Source: Streptomyces meridianus (GTDB taxonomy: Bacteria; Actinomycetota; Actinomycetes; Streptomycetales; Streptomycetaceae). From it: a stretch of 43,871 nt of DNA. The stretch covers positions 1-43,871 of the forward strand of contig NZ_JAMQGM010000010.1 in assembly GCF_023703325.1 (NCBI RefSeq), in the 5' to 3' direction. This document shows, in pieces, positions 8,578 to 16,830 of this stretch. The notes below the pieces were generated by a model that worked only from the letters and a program-made list of their open reading frames with translations, had not been told where the DNA came from and searched no databases. The translations under genes were made by a program, and so were the position numbers. Positions within the stretch are counted from its first letter, which is position 1. Every line of letters begins with the position of its first letter.

Positions 8578-10295
8578 CAGAACTCTCCGGAACGGTCGGT
8601 GCGCAAGCGCTCCAGCAGGAGCAGGGAGGCGGCGCACACCAGCATCAGGACGGTGCTCAGGGCCATCGCCTGGCCGTAGTTGAGCTCCCCGGCGCGCCCC
8701 AGCAGCCGGGCGACCGCGACGGGCAGGGTGGGCGCCTCGGGCCGGGCGATGAACACGGTCGCGCCGAACTCGCCGAGCGAGACGGCGAAGGCGAAGCCGG
8801 CGGCGACGAGCACCGCACGGCGCACCATCGGCAGGTCCACCTCCCGCCAGGCCCGCAACGGGGAGGCGCCGAGTACGGCGGCGGCCTGGCGCAGCCGGTC
8901 GTCCACCGCACGCAGTACGGGCAGCACGGTGCGCACCACGAAGGGCACGCCCACCAGCGCCTGGGCGAGCGGCACGAGCAGCCAGGAGTCGCGCAAGTCC
9001 AGCGGCGGTTCGTCGAGTGTGATGAGGAAGCCGAAGCCGACGGTGACGGCGGACGTACCCAACGGCAGCATCAGCAGCGCATCGAAGCCGCGCAGCATCC
9101 GGCTCCCCGGCCCCCGGCCCACCGGGGCTCGGGCGAGCGCGGTGGCCGCAAGCCCGCCGACGAGCAGGGCGACGCCCGTGGCGACGGCGGCGTAGGCGAG
9201 CGAGTTGCCGACCGCCTCGACGGGGGCGACGAGGAACGTCGCGCCACTGCCTGCCGGGGACATCAGCGCCCGGTAGTGGTCCAGTCCGTAGCCGTCCGGA
9301 CCGGTCAGGGAACGCTCGACGAGGACACCGAGCGGGAGGAGCACGAGCAGCAGCACCACGGTGAGCACCGCCCAGAGCAGCGCCCACTGGGCGGGGCCTT
9401 CGGGGCGGCGGGCCGTGCGGGCGGCGTCGACCAGGGTGAGGGAGCTCTCCCGTCGGCGGACGGTGCGTGCGTGCACGGCCAGGAGGGCGGCGACGGCCGC
9501 GAACTGGAGCAGGGTGAGGACGGCCGCGGTGCGCAGGTCCAGCAACTGGGCGGTCTGCCGGTAGATCTCCACCTCGAGGGTGGAGTAGCGCGGGCCACCG
9601 AGGATCTGGACCACCCCGAAGGAAGTGAAGGTGAAGAGGAACACCATCAGCCCGGCGGCGGCAACGGCCGGCGCGAGGGCCGGCAGTGTCACGGTGCGCC
9701 AGGCCCGGAGGCGGCCGGCGCCGAGCATCCGGGCCGCCTCCTCCTGCTGCGGGTCCAGCTGCGCCCACAGCCCGCCGACGGTGCGGATGACGACCGCGAG
9801 GTTGAAGAAGACGTGGGCGAGGAGGATCGCCCACACGGTGGTGTCGAGCCGGACGCCCCACAGGTCGTCGAGGAGACCACCCCGGCCCAGCAGGGCGAGG
9901 AACGCCGATCCCGCGACGACCGTGGGCAGCACGAACGGCACGGTCACGACCGCACGCAGCAGGTTCCGGCCCGGGAAGTCGAAGCGGGCGAAGACATAGG
10001 CGCCCGGCAGGCCGACTGCGAGCGTCAGCGCGGTGGATGCGGCGGCCTGCCAGCCGGTGAACCAGAGCACCTGCTGGACGTCGTGGTCGCCGAGGACGCC
10101 GGCGAGGTGCCCGGTGTGCCACTGCCCGTCGGCCCGGGTGCCCCGGGCGACGATGGCGGCGACCGGGAGTGCGAAGAAGACGGTGAAGAAGGCGGCGGGA
10201 ACGGCCGTCAGGCCGAGCCGGAGGGCGAGTTCCCGCCCCCGGGACGGCCGCGGTCGCTGCGGACGGCGGCCGTCCCGGGCCGGGGACGCGTTCAC
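8577..10295 (-). CDS. thiP: Thiamine-type ABC transporter, fused two-domain permease
   Basis: This inner-membrane permease of about 572 residues carries two copies of the binding-protein-dependent permease module, as ThiP/FbpB do. EAA-loop sequences EEAARMLGAGRLRAWRTVTL in the first half and RQAAAVLGASPLRAWREVDL in the second contact the ATPase. I favour the GTG at 10295 because it overlaps the binding-protein stop by four bases (GTGA), implying coupling. An ATG at 10328 in the same frame would add 11 residues. Neither start has a clear Shine-Dalgarno sequence. It lies between the binding protein and the ATPase under the same TPP riboswitch. Confidence 0.85.
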   Translation of the reverse strand: MNASPARDGRRPQRPRPSRGRELALRLGLTAVPAAFFTVFFALPVAAIVARGTRADGQWHTGHLAGVLGDHDVQQVLWFTGWQAAASTALTLAVGLPGAYVFARFDFPGRNLLRAVVTVPFVLPTVVAGSAFLALLGRGGLLDDLWGVRLDTTVWAILLAHVFFNLAVVIRTVGGLWAQLDPQQEEAARMLGAGRLRAWRTVTLPALAPAVAAAGLMVFLFTFTSFGVVQILGGPRYSTLEVEIYRQTAQLLDLRTAAVLTLLQFAAVAALLAVHARTVRRRESSLTLVDAARTARRPEGPAQWALLWAVLTVVLLLVLLPLGVLVERSLTGPDGYGLDHYRALMSPAGSGATFLVAPVEAVGNSLAYAAVATGVALLVGGLAATALARAPVGRGPGSRMLRGFDALLMLPLGTSAVTVGFGFLITLDEPPLDLRDSWLLVPLAQALVGVPFVVRTVLPVLRAVDDRLRQAAAVLGASPLRAWREVDLPMVRRAVLVAAGFAFAVSLGEFGATVFIARPEAPTLPVAVARLLGRAGELNYGQAMALSTVLMLVCAASLLLLERLRTDRSGEF

Positions 10296-11395
10296 TTCAG
10301 GACGAGCGACGACCACGTCTTGACCCATCGGTCACGGTGCTTCGCAATGCTGCGCGGAGCCAGGGTTGCCGGGTTTTCGATCTTCGCTCCGTAGCGCGTG
10401 AACACCTCGGGCAGCGCCGCGTCCCGACGCGCCGGGTTGACGAACATCTGCAGCGGCACGTCCTCCTGGAAGGTCTTGCTCAGCAGGAAGTCCAGCAGCG
10501 CCTTTCCGCCTTCGGGGTTCTTCGCGCCGTCGAGAAGACCCGCGAACTCGATCTGGCGGAAGCAGGTGCCGGTGGCGACTCCGGTCGGGCCCTGCTTCGG
10601 CTGCGGCTCGGCACCGAGGACCTCGGCGGGCGGGCTGGAGGCGTAGGAGACCGCGAGCGGCTTGTCGCCCTTGCCCTTGCCGCCCGCCGAGCCGGAGAAG
10701 CGGTCGTTGTAGGCCTGCTCCCAACCGTCGACGACCTCGACGCCGTTGGCCCGGAGCTTCTTCCAGTAGCCCTGCCAGCCGTCGGCTCCGTACTCGGCCA
10801 CGGTGCCGAGGAGGAAGGCGAGGCCGGGTGACGAGGTGGCCGCGTTCTCGGTGACCAGCAGGTTCTTGTACTGCGGCTTGACGAGGTCGGCGAAGGTCTT
10901 CGGCGGCGCCAGGTCGTGGTCGGCGAACCAGGCGCGGTCGTAGTTGACGCAGATGTCGCCGGTGTCGACGGGCGTGACCCGGTGCTGCTTGCCGTCCAAC
11001 TGCAGTGCTGCGGGGACCTGTTCGAGCCCCTTGGCGCGGTGCGGGGTGAAGATGCCGTTGCCGAGGGCCCGGGAGAGCAGGGTGTTGTCGACGCCGAAGA
11101 GGACGTCGCCCTGCGGGTGGCCCTTGGACAGGACGGCCTGGTTGACGGCGGTGCCGGCGTCGCCGCCGCGCAGCACCCGGACCTTGTAGCCGGTCCGTTT
11201 CGTGAACTGCTTCAGGACCGGGTCGGATGCGGCGAACGAGTCGTGCGAGACCAGGGTGACGGTCTTGGACGTGCCCCCCTTGCCCGCGGAGTCGCCCGTG
11301 CCGGCGCCGCACCCGGCGAGGGCCGAGGCTCCGAGGGCTGCGGCGACCGTCGCTGCTATGGCACGGCCCCGGTGGACGGAGATGGTGGTGATCAC
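10292..11395 (-). CDS. thiB: Thiamine-type ABC transporter, substrate-binding lipoprotein
   Basis: This 367-residue protein starts at a GTG at 11395 with GGAGG six to seven bases upstream. The N-terminus has a signal peptide ending in lipobox LAGC, with Cys29 to be lipidated. The mature part matches the thiamine/iron-type periplasmic-binding fold (VTLVSHDSFAASDPVLKQF near the start, then the DTGDICVNYD and YASSPPAEV stretches). It is the first gene of the importer operon. A TPP riboswitch lies 92 nt upstream, and a hairpin directly covers its Shine-Dalgarno sequence, so translation should fall when thiamine pyrophosphate is plentiful. The substrate assignment depends on that riboswitch. Confidence 0.87.
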   Translation of the reverse strand: MITTISVHRGRAIAATVAAALGASALAGCGAGTGDSAGKGGTSKTVTLVSHDSFAASDPVLKQFTKRTGYKVRVLRGGDAGTAVNQAVLSKGHPQGDVLFGVDNTLLSRALGNGIFTPHRAKGLEQVPAALQLDGKQHRVTPVDTGDICVNYDRAWFADHDLAPPKTFADLVKPQYKNLLVTENAATSSPGLAFLLGTVAEYGADGWQGYWKKLRANGVEVVDGWEQAYNDRFSGSAGGKGKGDKPLAVSYASSPPAEVLGAEPQPKQGPTGVATGTCFRQIEFAGLLDGAKNPEGGKALLDFLLSKTFQEDVPLQMFVNPARRDAALPEVFTRYGAKIENPATLAPRSIAKHRDRWVKTWSSLVLK

Positions 11396-11402
11396 TGAAT
11401 TC

Positions 11403-11420
11403 CTCCTGGCTTGCCAGGAG
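11403..11420 (-). promoter_or_regulatory. SD-sequestering hairpin of the TPP riboswitch expression platform
   Basis: In the transcript, CTCCTGGC (from 11420-11413) pairs perfectly with GCCAGGAG (from 11410-11403). The second arm contains most of the AGGAGG ribosome binding site of the thiB-like gene. A second GC stem (9 bp, 11457-11465 with 11430-11438) separates it from the aptamer. There is no U-tract, so translational rather than transcriptional control is favoured. Confidence 0.65.
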
Positions 11421-11486
11421 AAGGCGCACGCCCCGCCGCGGCCGGTGGTCGGCGCACGGCGGGGCGCAACAGCTCGAGTGGTGACC

Positions 11487-11574
11487 GAACTCCCTACGCC
11501 GGCATGACCCGGTTCAGGTTCGAGGGTCTGCGGCCTGTCTCTGCCGCACTCTCAGCGCTGCGCGCTCCCCTGTC
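11487..11574 (-). promoter_or_regulatory. TPP riboswitch (THI element)
   Basis: Reading leftward, the RNA begins GACAGGGGAGC and then shows the diagnostic conserved blocks: GCTGAGAG, then ACCCTCGAACCTGA, then CCGGGTCATGCCGGCGTAGG and GGAG near 11490. These are the TPP-sensor helices of the THI element. It lies in the leader of the ABC importer operon, which strongly suggests that the operon imports thiamine or a precursor. Confidence 0.93.
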
Positions 11575-11598
11575 GGAATGTGAATTTGTTTCGAACAC

Positions 11599-11604
11599 AC
11601 CTTA
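11599..11604 (-). promoter_or_regulatory. Candidate -10 element of the thiamine-importer operon
   Basis: TAAGGT on the minus strand fits the TAnnnT -10 pattern and would start transcription near 11590, just before the riboswitch aptamer. No good -35 hexamer is visible at normal spacing. Confidence 0.35.
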
Positions 11605-11642
11605 GCAAGGGCAGGCCGAACCCGACCCCGGGTGTGCGGCGT

Positions 11643-12749
11643 TCAGCGTTCGGAGGCCGCGAGCTGGCCGCAGGCGCCGTCGATCTCCTGGCCGCGGGTG
11701 TCCCGCACCGTGACGGGGACCCCGTGCCGTTCGAGCGCCGCGACGAAGGCCCGCTCGTCCTCCGGGCGGGAGGCCGTCCACTTGGAGCCGGGCGTCGGGT
11801 TGAGCGGGATGAGGTTGACGTGCACGCGGCGGCTCTTGAGGAGCCGGCCGAGGAGATCGCCGCGCCAGGCCTGGTCGTTGATGTCCCTGATCAGGGCGTA
11901 CTCGATGGAGATGCGGCGACCGGACTTGTCGGCGTACTCCCAGGCGGCGTCGAGGACTTCGCGGACCTTCCACCGGGTGTTGACCGGCACGAGAGTGTCG
12001 CGGAGTTCGTCGTCGGGTGCGTGGAGGGAGACGGCGAGCCGGCACTTGAGGCCCTCGTCGGCGAACCGCAGCATTGCCGGGACCAGGCCGACCGTCGAGA
12101 CCGTGATGCCGCGCTGCGACAGACCCAGGCCGTCCGGCTCCGGGTCGGTGAGCCGGCGGATGGCGCCGACGACCCGGTTGTAGTTGGCCAGCGGCTCACC
12201 CATGCCCATGAAGACGATGTTCGACAGCCGCGCGGGGCCCCCGGGGATCTCGCCGTCACGCAGCGCGCGCATACCGTCGACGATCTGGTGGACGATCTCG
12301 GCCGTGGACAGGTTGCGGTCGAGGCCGGCCTGGCCGGTGGCGCAGAACGGGCAGTTCATCCCGCAGCCCGCCTGCGAGGAAATGCACATGGTGACCCGGT
12401 CGGGATAGCGCATGAGCACGGACTCGACGAGGGTGCCGTCGAAGAGACGCCACAGCGTCTTGCGCGTCGTGTCGTCGTCGCAGCTGATGTGCCGCACCAC
12501 ACTCATCAGGTCCGGCAGCAGCTCGGCGGCCAGCTTCTCGCGGGCCGCCGCCGGGATGTCGGTCCAGGCCGCCGGGTCGTCGGCGTAGCGCGCGAAGTAG
12601 TGGCGGGAGACCTGTCCCGCGCGGAACGGCTTCTCGCCGATCGCCGCGACGGCCTCCCGGCGCTCGGCCGGGGTGAGATCGGCAAGGTGCCGCGGGGGCT
12701 TCTTGGCCCCGCGCGGCGCGACGAAGGTGAGTTCTCCGGGTGCAGGCAT
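11643..12749 (-). CDS. rlmN: RlmN: dual-specificity 23S rRNA/tRNA adenine-C2 methyltransferase
   Basis: This 368-residue radical-SAM enzyme starts at MPAPGEL (ATG 12749); an upstream in-frame TTG at 12773 was rejected as a poor start. The [4Fe-4S]-binding triad CxxxCxxC is C129, C133 and C136, in [16 protein letters not shown]. The [11 protein letters not shown] motif and a Cys near the C-terminus (the GACGQL stretch) match the two-cysteine methyl-transfer mechanism of RlmN/Cfr. Known function: C2 methylation of A2503 in 23S rRNA and of A37 in some tRNAs. The length is normal. It is the last gene before an accessory patch. Confidence 0.96.
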   Translation of the reverse strand: MPAPGELTFVAPRGAKKPPRHLADLTPAERREAVAAIGEKPFRAGQVSRHYFARYADDPAAWTDIPAAAREKLAAELLPDLMSVVRHISCDDDTTRKTLWRLFDGTLVESVLMRYPDRVTMCISSQAGCGMNCPFCATGQAGLDRNLSTAEIVHQIVDGMRALRDGEIPGGPARLSNIVFMGMGEPLANYNRVVGAIRRLTDPEPDGLGLSQRGITVSTVGLVPAMLRFADEGLKCRLAVSLHAPDDELRDTLVPVNTRWKVREVLDAAWEYADKSGRRISIEYALIRDINDQAWRGDLLGRLLKSRRVHVNLIPLNPTPGSKWTASRPEDERAFVAALERHGVPVTVRDTRGQEIDGACGQLAASER

Positions 12750-13044
12750 GGTCCGTCCAGTGTGGCAGATCAACTACGGCGGCCCAGGCCAGAGCAATGG
12801 GAGACGGGTCACCCTCTGCCGCCATCTGTCAACATCGGTCAACCTCGCACGGCGCAGAGACGGCCCAGGAAGCCAAAGCACAGCAGCTGCAACGGGCGAG
12901 CGTAGAGGGCGCTCATTCAAACACCCCGGGAGCGAGCGGCAGCGGATCGCTGTGAGTCCACGCGAAGGTGCGATCGGCTTCGAGGTGGGCCTCGCCCCAA
13001 TGGATAGCATGGATACCGCTCTCCGCGTCCGCTGTGAGAGGACG
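12750..13044. other. Gap between rlmN start and IS remnant
   Basis: About 295 nt with no supported coding frame. It must contain the rlmN promoter on the minus strand and, near its right side (about 13020-13044), the left boundary of the IS-derived DNA. No inverted-repeat partner for that boundary was found on the other side of the element. Confidence 0.4.
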
Positions 13045-13443
13045 TTAAGTCCGTTTCTGGTAGCGGCCCCGTCCCGGCTGGGTGAGGAAGCCCTGGCGAG
13101 TGAGGCGTCCGAGGCGGCTGCGGGTGATGTTGACGGATGCCTCGTCGGTGGGCATGCCGAGGAGTTCGTGCAGCTCACGGGCTCGAAACTCCTGGCCGGG
13201 GTGGGTGTTGAAGGCGTTCACGATGGCCTGGTAGGCGGTGTTCGTCTCGGGCGGTTCGGGTCCGCCGCCAGCCGGTGAGAGTTCGGTGATGACCTTCTGG
13301 GTGGTGGCCAGGTCCGCGAGTCGCGCTTCGGTCTCGGCCAGGACCGCGGTCAAGTGCTCGATCTGATCGCGCAGTTCACCGGTCCGGGCCGTGGTCTTGT
13401 CATGCTGGGCCTGGAGGTCCGCCAGGAGCTCGATGACGTTCAC
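13045..13443 (-). CDS. IS accessory protein: coiled coil plus winged-HTH-like domain
   Basis: This 132-residue protein starts at a GTG at 13443 that overlaps the transposase stop by four bases (GTGA). Residues 1-55 form a heptad-rich helix (LLADLQAQHDKTTARTGELR...LAETEARLADL), a likely coiled coil. Residues 70-130 look like a winged helix with an RARELHELLGMP and ITRSRLGRLTRQGFL pattern, ending in a basic tail. Genes of this type follow IS5-type transposases in Streptomyces, to my knowledge without a known function. It is intact although its transposase is broken, so any DNA-binding or self-control role is inference. Confidence 0.7.
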   Translation of the reverse strand: MNVIELLADLQAQHDKTTARTGELRDQIEHLTAVLAETEARLADLATTQKVITELSPAGGGPEPPETNTAYQAIVNAFNTHPGQEFRARELHELLGMPTDEASVNITRSRLGRLTRQGFLTQPGRGRYQKRT

Positions 13444-14029
13444 GCGGCCAGCCCGAGAGTGTCGCGCCAGGCCGGACTCGGTGTGGTGAGGCGGCGGGCC
13501 ATGTTCGCGATGGAGGCCCAGTAGATGCGAGAGGCGGAAGTGTCGGGGCGGTGGTCGTACTCGCGGGCCAGGCGACGATGCAACCTCAACGTGCCGTTGG
13601 CCTGCTCCACGATCCACCGCTTGGGCTGCGGGACGAAGTCTTTGCCCTGATCTTCGGGGTTGCGGCGGACGACCTCGACATCGATGTCCAGCAGGACCCC
13701 GTGGATGATGACCTCGTCCTTGAACCCTTGGTCCACCAGGACCTTCTCCAGGCGGTTGCCGCACCGCTCGGCGGCCTGGTCGAGCAGGGCGGTGCCGGCG
13801 GCGTTGTCGTGCACGGAAGCGGCCAGGACCACGACGCCGATGATCAGTCCCAGAACGTCCACGGCCAGTCCCCGCTTGCGCCCCGACACCTTCTTGCCGG
13901 CGTCCAGCCCCGTCGTGGTCTTCGGGACACCCGCGGCCGCGCGCACGGACTGGGTGTCGATGATCACGAGGGACGGGTCTCCCGCACCTGACAGCGCAGG
14001 AGTTCCTGGATCCGCTCCACCGGCCAGAA
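13440..14029 (-). pseudogene. IS5 family transposase, truncated and frameshifted
   Basis: The catalytic domain is readable in one frame: IIDTQSVRAAAGVPKTTTGLD (first Asp), KVLVDQGFK (second Asp) and WIVEQANGTLRLHRRL (Glu), the DDE triad, ending in DTLGLAA. The upstream helix VERIQELLRCQVRE, normally directly before GDPSLVIIDTQSV, is in a different frame, so there is an indel near 13985. The N-terminal domain expected before it is absent. The protein cannot be made as an active transposase. Confidence 0.8.
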
Positions 14030-14035
14030 ATGAAC

Positions 14036-14308
14036 GACGAGCGCCATGTTCGGCGAGTCTGTCGAGCAGGCGGATTGTGTAGACCCCGGCCAACCCGTTA
14101 CCGCTGCCCCGGGGCAGGCCGGCGTCGCCGGATCCCAGGATCACCGAGACATCGCATCGGCCCGGCTTGGCGCGCCGACCGGGTTACCGGCGGCAACGCC
14201 TTGATTCCGGCCACGAGCTCGGTAAACCATGACGGGCAACCGGACATCCCACTCAATATCGGCCATCATGCCGTTCGTCCCCCCCACCCCCCGCCGAGAG
14301 AAGACGTC
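14036..14308. other. Flank between IS remnant and nos, with possible gene debris
   Basis: No complete gene. On the minus strand a frame running from about 14230 to 14050 has high third-position GC and reads CDVSVILGSGDAGLPRGSGNGLAGVYTIRLLDRL. The closing GVYTIRLLDRL vaguely resembles the GVHTLRTLDD segment of FAD-dependent ferredoxin/rubredoxin reductases, but this is too weak to name. The nos Shine-Dalgarno sequence (GAGAGAAG, 14296-14303) lies at the right end. Confidence 0.35.
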
Positions 14309-15520
14309 ATGCTGCACGCCCGGAGCACACCGGTCCAGACCGGCAGCCTCACTCCCGGTGACGCACCTCCATCGTTCACTCCGACCGACCCCGAGGAGGC
14401 GATGGCCTTCCTCTCACGGTTCTTCTGGGAGAACCCCCGTCCCGGGGCGGAGATGCGGGGCCGGATGCACACCTGCGCCGAGGAGATCGACCGCACGGGG
14501 ACCTACCGGCACACCGAGGAGGAGCTGGCCTGGGGCGCCCGTGTGGCCTGGCGCAACGCCTCGCGCTGCATCGGCCGGCTGTACTGGCGAAGCCTGCACA
14601 TACGCGACCTGCGGAATGCCTCGTCCGCCGACGAGATCGCTCAGGGCTGCTTCGATCACCTGCGCACCACCTGGCGCGGCGGGCGCATCCGTCCGACCAT
14701 CACCGTCTTCCCGCAGGACCGGCCGGACGGCTCGGCGATGCGCATATGGAACGACCAGCTCGTCCGGTACGCGGGCTACGAGGACGAGGCCGGAGGGACG
14801 GTCGGCGACCGGCAGTACACCGGCTTCACCCGCCTCGCCGAACGCCTCGGCTGGGCGGGGAAGGGTGACCGCTTCGACGTCCTGCCGCTGATCATCGAGA
14901 CCCCGGCCGGGCTCAGCGTGCACCCGCTCCCCGAGGACGCGGTCGAGGAAGTACCGATCGCTCATCCCGAGTTCCGGTGGTTCGCCGAACTTGGCCTGCG
15001 CTGGCACGCGATACCGGCCATCTCGAACATGCGCCTGGAGATCGGCGGAGTGTCATACAGTGCCGCGCCGTTCAACGGCTGGTACCTGCAGACCGAGATC
15101 GCGGCACGCAACCTGGTCGACGCCGACCGCTACGACACCCTGCCTCTGATCGGTGCCCTCATGGAGCTCGACATGTCCTCGGAACGGACGCTCTGGCGGG
15201 ACCGGGCGCTACTGGAACTCAACCGCGCGGTGTTGCACTCCTTCGACGCCGCGGGCGTGACGATGTCCGACCACCACACCGAGTCCCGCCGCTTCCTCGA
15301 CCACATCGCCCGGGAGGAACGCGCAGGGCGCTGGTGCCCCGCGGACTGGAGCTGGATCGTGCCACCGGTGTCCGGCGGCCTGACGCCGGTCTACCATCGC
15401 TACTACGACGACGCGGACCTGCGGCCGGCATACGTGCTGGACCCGGACGCACGCCGGCGCGGGCGGGGTGAGTACTCCGCGGATTATCTGCCGACGAACG
15501 TGGCGCCCGACCTGATGTGA
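14309..15520 (+). CDS. nos: Bacterial nitric oxide synthase, oxygenase domain only
   Basis: This 403-residue protein starts at the ATG at 14309, five bases after GAGAGAAG. It is the NOS oxygenase fold without the calmodulin and flavoprotein reductase regions of animal NOS. Visible hallmarks are the heme-thiolate Cys87 in WRNASRCIGRLYW, the L-arginine-binding Glu263 in FNGWYLQTEIAARN, and the pterin/dimer region WSWIVPPVSGGLTPVYHRYY. Known reaction: L-arginine to citrulline and NO using a separate reductase. No reductase gene is adjacent. In Streptomyces, NOS supplies NO for nitration in thaxtomin biosynthesis and has been linked to signalling; no thaxtomin-type genes are here. It sits beside an IS remnant between core genes, suggesting gain or rearrangement (inference). 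Confidence 0.95.
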   Translation: MLHARSTPVQTGSLTPGDAPPSFTPTDPEEAMAFLSRFFWENPRPGAEMRGRMHTCAEEIDRTGTYRHTEEELAWGARVAWRNASRCIGRLYWRSLHIRDLRNASSADEIAQGCFDHLRTTWRGGRIRPTITVFPQDRPDGSAMRIWNDQLVRYAGYEDEAGGTVGDRQYTGFTRLAERLGWAGKGDRFDVLPLIIETPAGLSVHPLPEDAVEEVPIAHPEFRWFAELGLRWHAIPAISNMRLEIGGVSYSAAPFNGWYLQTEIAARNLVDADRYDTLPLIGALMELDMSSERTLWRDRALLELNRAVLHSFDAAGVTMSDHHTESRRFLDHIAREERAGRWCPADWSWIVPPVSGGLTPVYHRYYDDADLRPAYVLDPDARRRGRGEYSADYLPTNVAPDLM

Positions 15521-15698
15521 CGACTCCGGTGTCCGCGTCCCTGTGGGTTGATCCCCGGTGCGCGCGTGCGACGGTCACGGATCGCCTGTCCCGCCGGTGC
15601 CCGCCCTCTCAATCGGCTCCACCGCGCGGCCCGGCATGCGGGTTCCGCTGATCCGAGTGCCGTCGCCGCTGCGTCTCCGCGAGGGCCCGCGACCGGGG

Positions 15699-15748
15699 CA
15701 ACGAGGCGGGCCCTCCACCTGTCGTCCGGTGAAGGGCCCGCCTCGTTG
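15699..15748. terminator. 16-bp perfect hairpin downstream of cdsA and nos
   Basis: CAACGAGGCGGGCCCT (15699-15714) pairs perfectly with AGGGCCCGCCTCGTTG (15733-15748) across an 18-nt loop. It lies 15 nt beyond the cdsA stop and could also stop rightward transcription from nos. The preceding 15521-15698 holds nothing recognisable. Confidence 0.75.
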
Positions 15749-15762
15749 ACGTACCTGCCCCG

Positions 15763-16830
15763 TCAGTTCCCGACGAAGAGCACCAGCAGCAGCCACACCA
15801 CCGGTGCGGTCGGCAGCAGAGAGTCGAGCCGGTCCATGATGCCGCCATGGCCGGGCAGCAGCTTGCCCATGTCCTTGATACCGAGGTCCCGCTTGATCAT
15901 GGACTCGCCCAGGTCGCCGAGCGTGGCACTGATCGCGACGGCGAATCCGAGGATGAGGCCCTGCCACCACGAGCCGCCCTCGACCAGGAACTCCATGCAC
16001 AGTGCACCGGCGATCATGGCGAAGGCGACCCCGCCGTACAGCCCCTCGCGGGTCTTGCCGGGGCTGATACGCGGCGCGAGCTTGTGTGTCCCGAACCGCC
16101 AGCCGACGGCATAGGCGCCGGTGTCGCTCACGACGGTCAGCAGGAGAAACGTCAGCACCCGTTCCGCGCCGTCGTCCGCAGCGAGCATCAGGGCGACGAA
16201 TGTCGCCAGGAACGGGACGTAGAAGGCGGCGAAGATGCCGGCGGTGACGTCCCGCAGATAGTTCTCGGGCGGCTCGGCCATGCGCCAGACCAGCAGCGCG
16301 AGCGCGGTGACGGCCATCGCGAACCAGGCGCCTTCGGTGCCCCGCACATACCCCGCCACGATCATGGCAGCGCCGCCGACGGCGAGCGGTACGAGCGGAA
16401 TCCGGATGCCCTTGCGCTCCTCGAGCCGGGTGGTCAGCTCCCAGAGCCCGACCACGACGGCCGCCGTGATGACACCGACGAACACGTCCTTGACGAAGAA
16501 CAACGAGGCGATGATCACGGCCCCGAGGCCCACACCAACCCCTATGGCGGCGCGCAAGTCACGGCCGGCGCGCTTCTTCTGGGGCACTGCGGACTCCTCG
16601 GGTCTCCGCGGGGGTTCGGCGCTCCGACTGCCGCCGGCCGGGGGGCCGCTCGGCCGGGCGGCCCCCCGGTGACGGTCGTCCTGGTCTCCGCCTGTCTCGG
16701 GCACGGTGGGCATGGGCCGAGTCTGCGCCGCGTGCGCTGCACCGTGCGCGGGACCCGCCGGGACCGCCCCCTGCTGGGACGGTCCCCATTGGCCGGGGTG
16801 CGACGGGGCGCCCCAGGAAGAGTCGTTCAT
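15763..16830 (-). CDS. cdsA: Phosphatidate cytidylyltransferase (CDP-diacylglycerol synthase)
   Basis: This 355-residue membrane enzyme makes CDP-diacylglycerol from CTP and phosphatidate, the precursor of the acidic phospholipids and PI. A hydrophilic Pro/Ala-rich N-terminus of about 85 residues, typical of actinobacterial CdsA, precedes about eight membrane helices. The C-terminal signature is complete: ESMIKRDLGIKD followed by LLPGHGGIMDRLDS. Its ATG shares one base with the frr stop (TGATG), so it is coupled to frr. A strong hairpin follows. Confidence 0.96.
   Translation of the reverse strand: MNDSSWGAPSHPGQWGPSQQGAVPAGPAHGAAHAAQTRPMPTVPETGGDQDDRHRGAARPSGPPAGGSRSAEPPRRPEESAVPQKKRAGRDLRAAIGVGVGLGAVIIASLFFVKDVFVGVITAAVVVGLWELTTRLEERKGIRIPLVPLAVGGAAMIVAGYVRGTEGAWFAMAVTALALLVWRMAEPPENYLRDVTAGIFAAFYVPFLATFVALMLAADDGAERVLTFLLLTVVSDTGAYAVGWRFGTHKLAPRISPGKTREGLYGGVAFAMIAGALCMEFLVEGGSWWQGLILGFAVAISATLGDLGESMIKRDLGIKDMGKLLPGHGGIMDRLDSLLPTAPVVWLLLVLFVGN

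Larger units (their letters stand above)
13025..14035 (-). mobile_element. Decayed IS5-type insertion sequence, 5' end of transposase missing
   Basis: It comprises the transposase remnant and a downstream overlapping accessory gene. The downstream side is complete, but the side encoding the transposase N-terminus is truncated near 14030. The sequence just left of the accessory gene (GTGAGAGGACGTTAA) has no inverted copy to the right, so one terminus seems lost. The limits given are approximate. Confidence 0.7.

Noticed and set aside
7525..10122. 865-residue frame suggesting an ABC fusion protein
   Set aside because: The upstream half is an Arg/Pro-rich shadow of the permease; the ATPase has its own ATG at 8577 overlapping the permease stop.
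10295..10328. ATG 10328 as permease start
   Set aside because: Possible, but it would overlap the binding-protein gene by 37 nt without a Shine-Dalgarno sequence; the GTGA overlap at 10292-10295 fits operon coupling better.
14030..14308. N-terminal extension of nos to an ATG at 14030
   Set aside because: Low-complexity Arg-rich sequence extending into the IS remnant, with no ribosome binding site, whereas ATG 14309 has GAGAGAAG upstream and gives normal NOS length.
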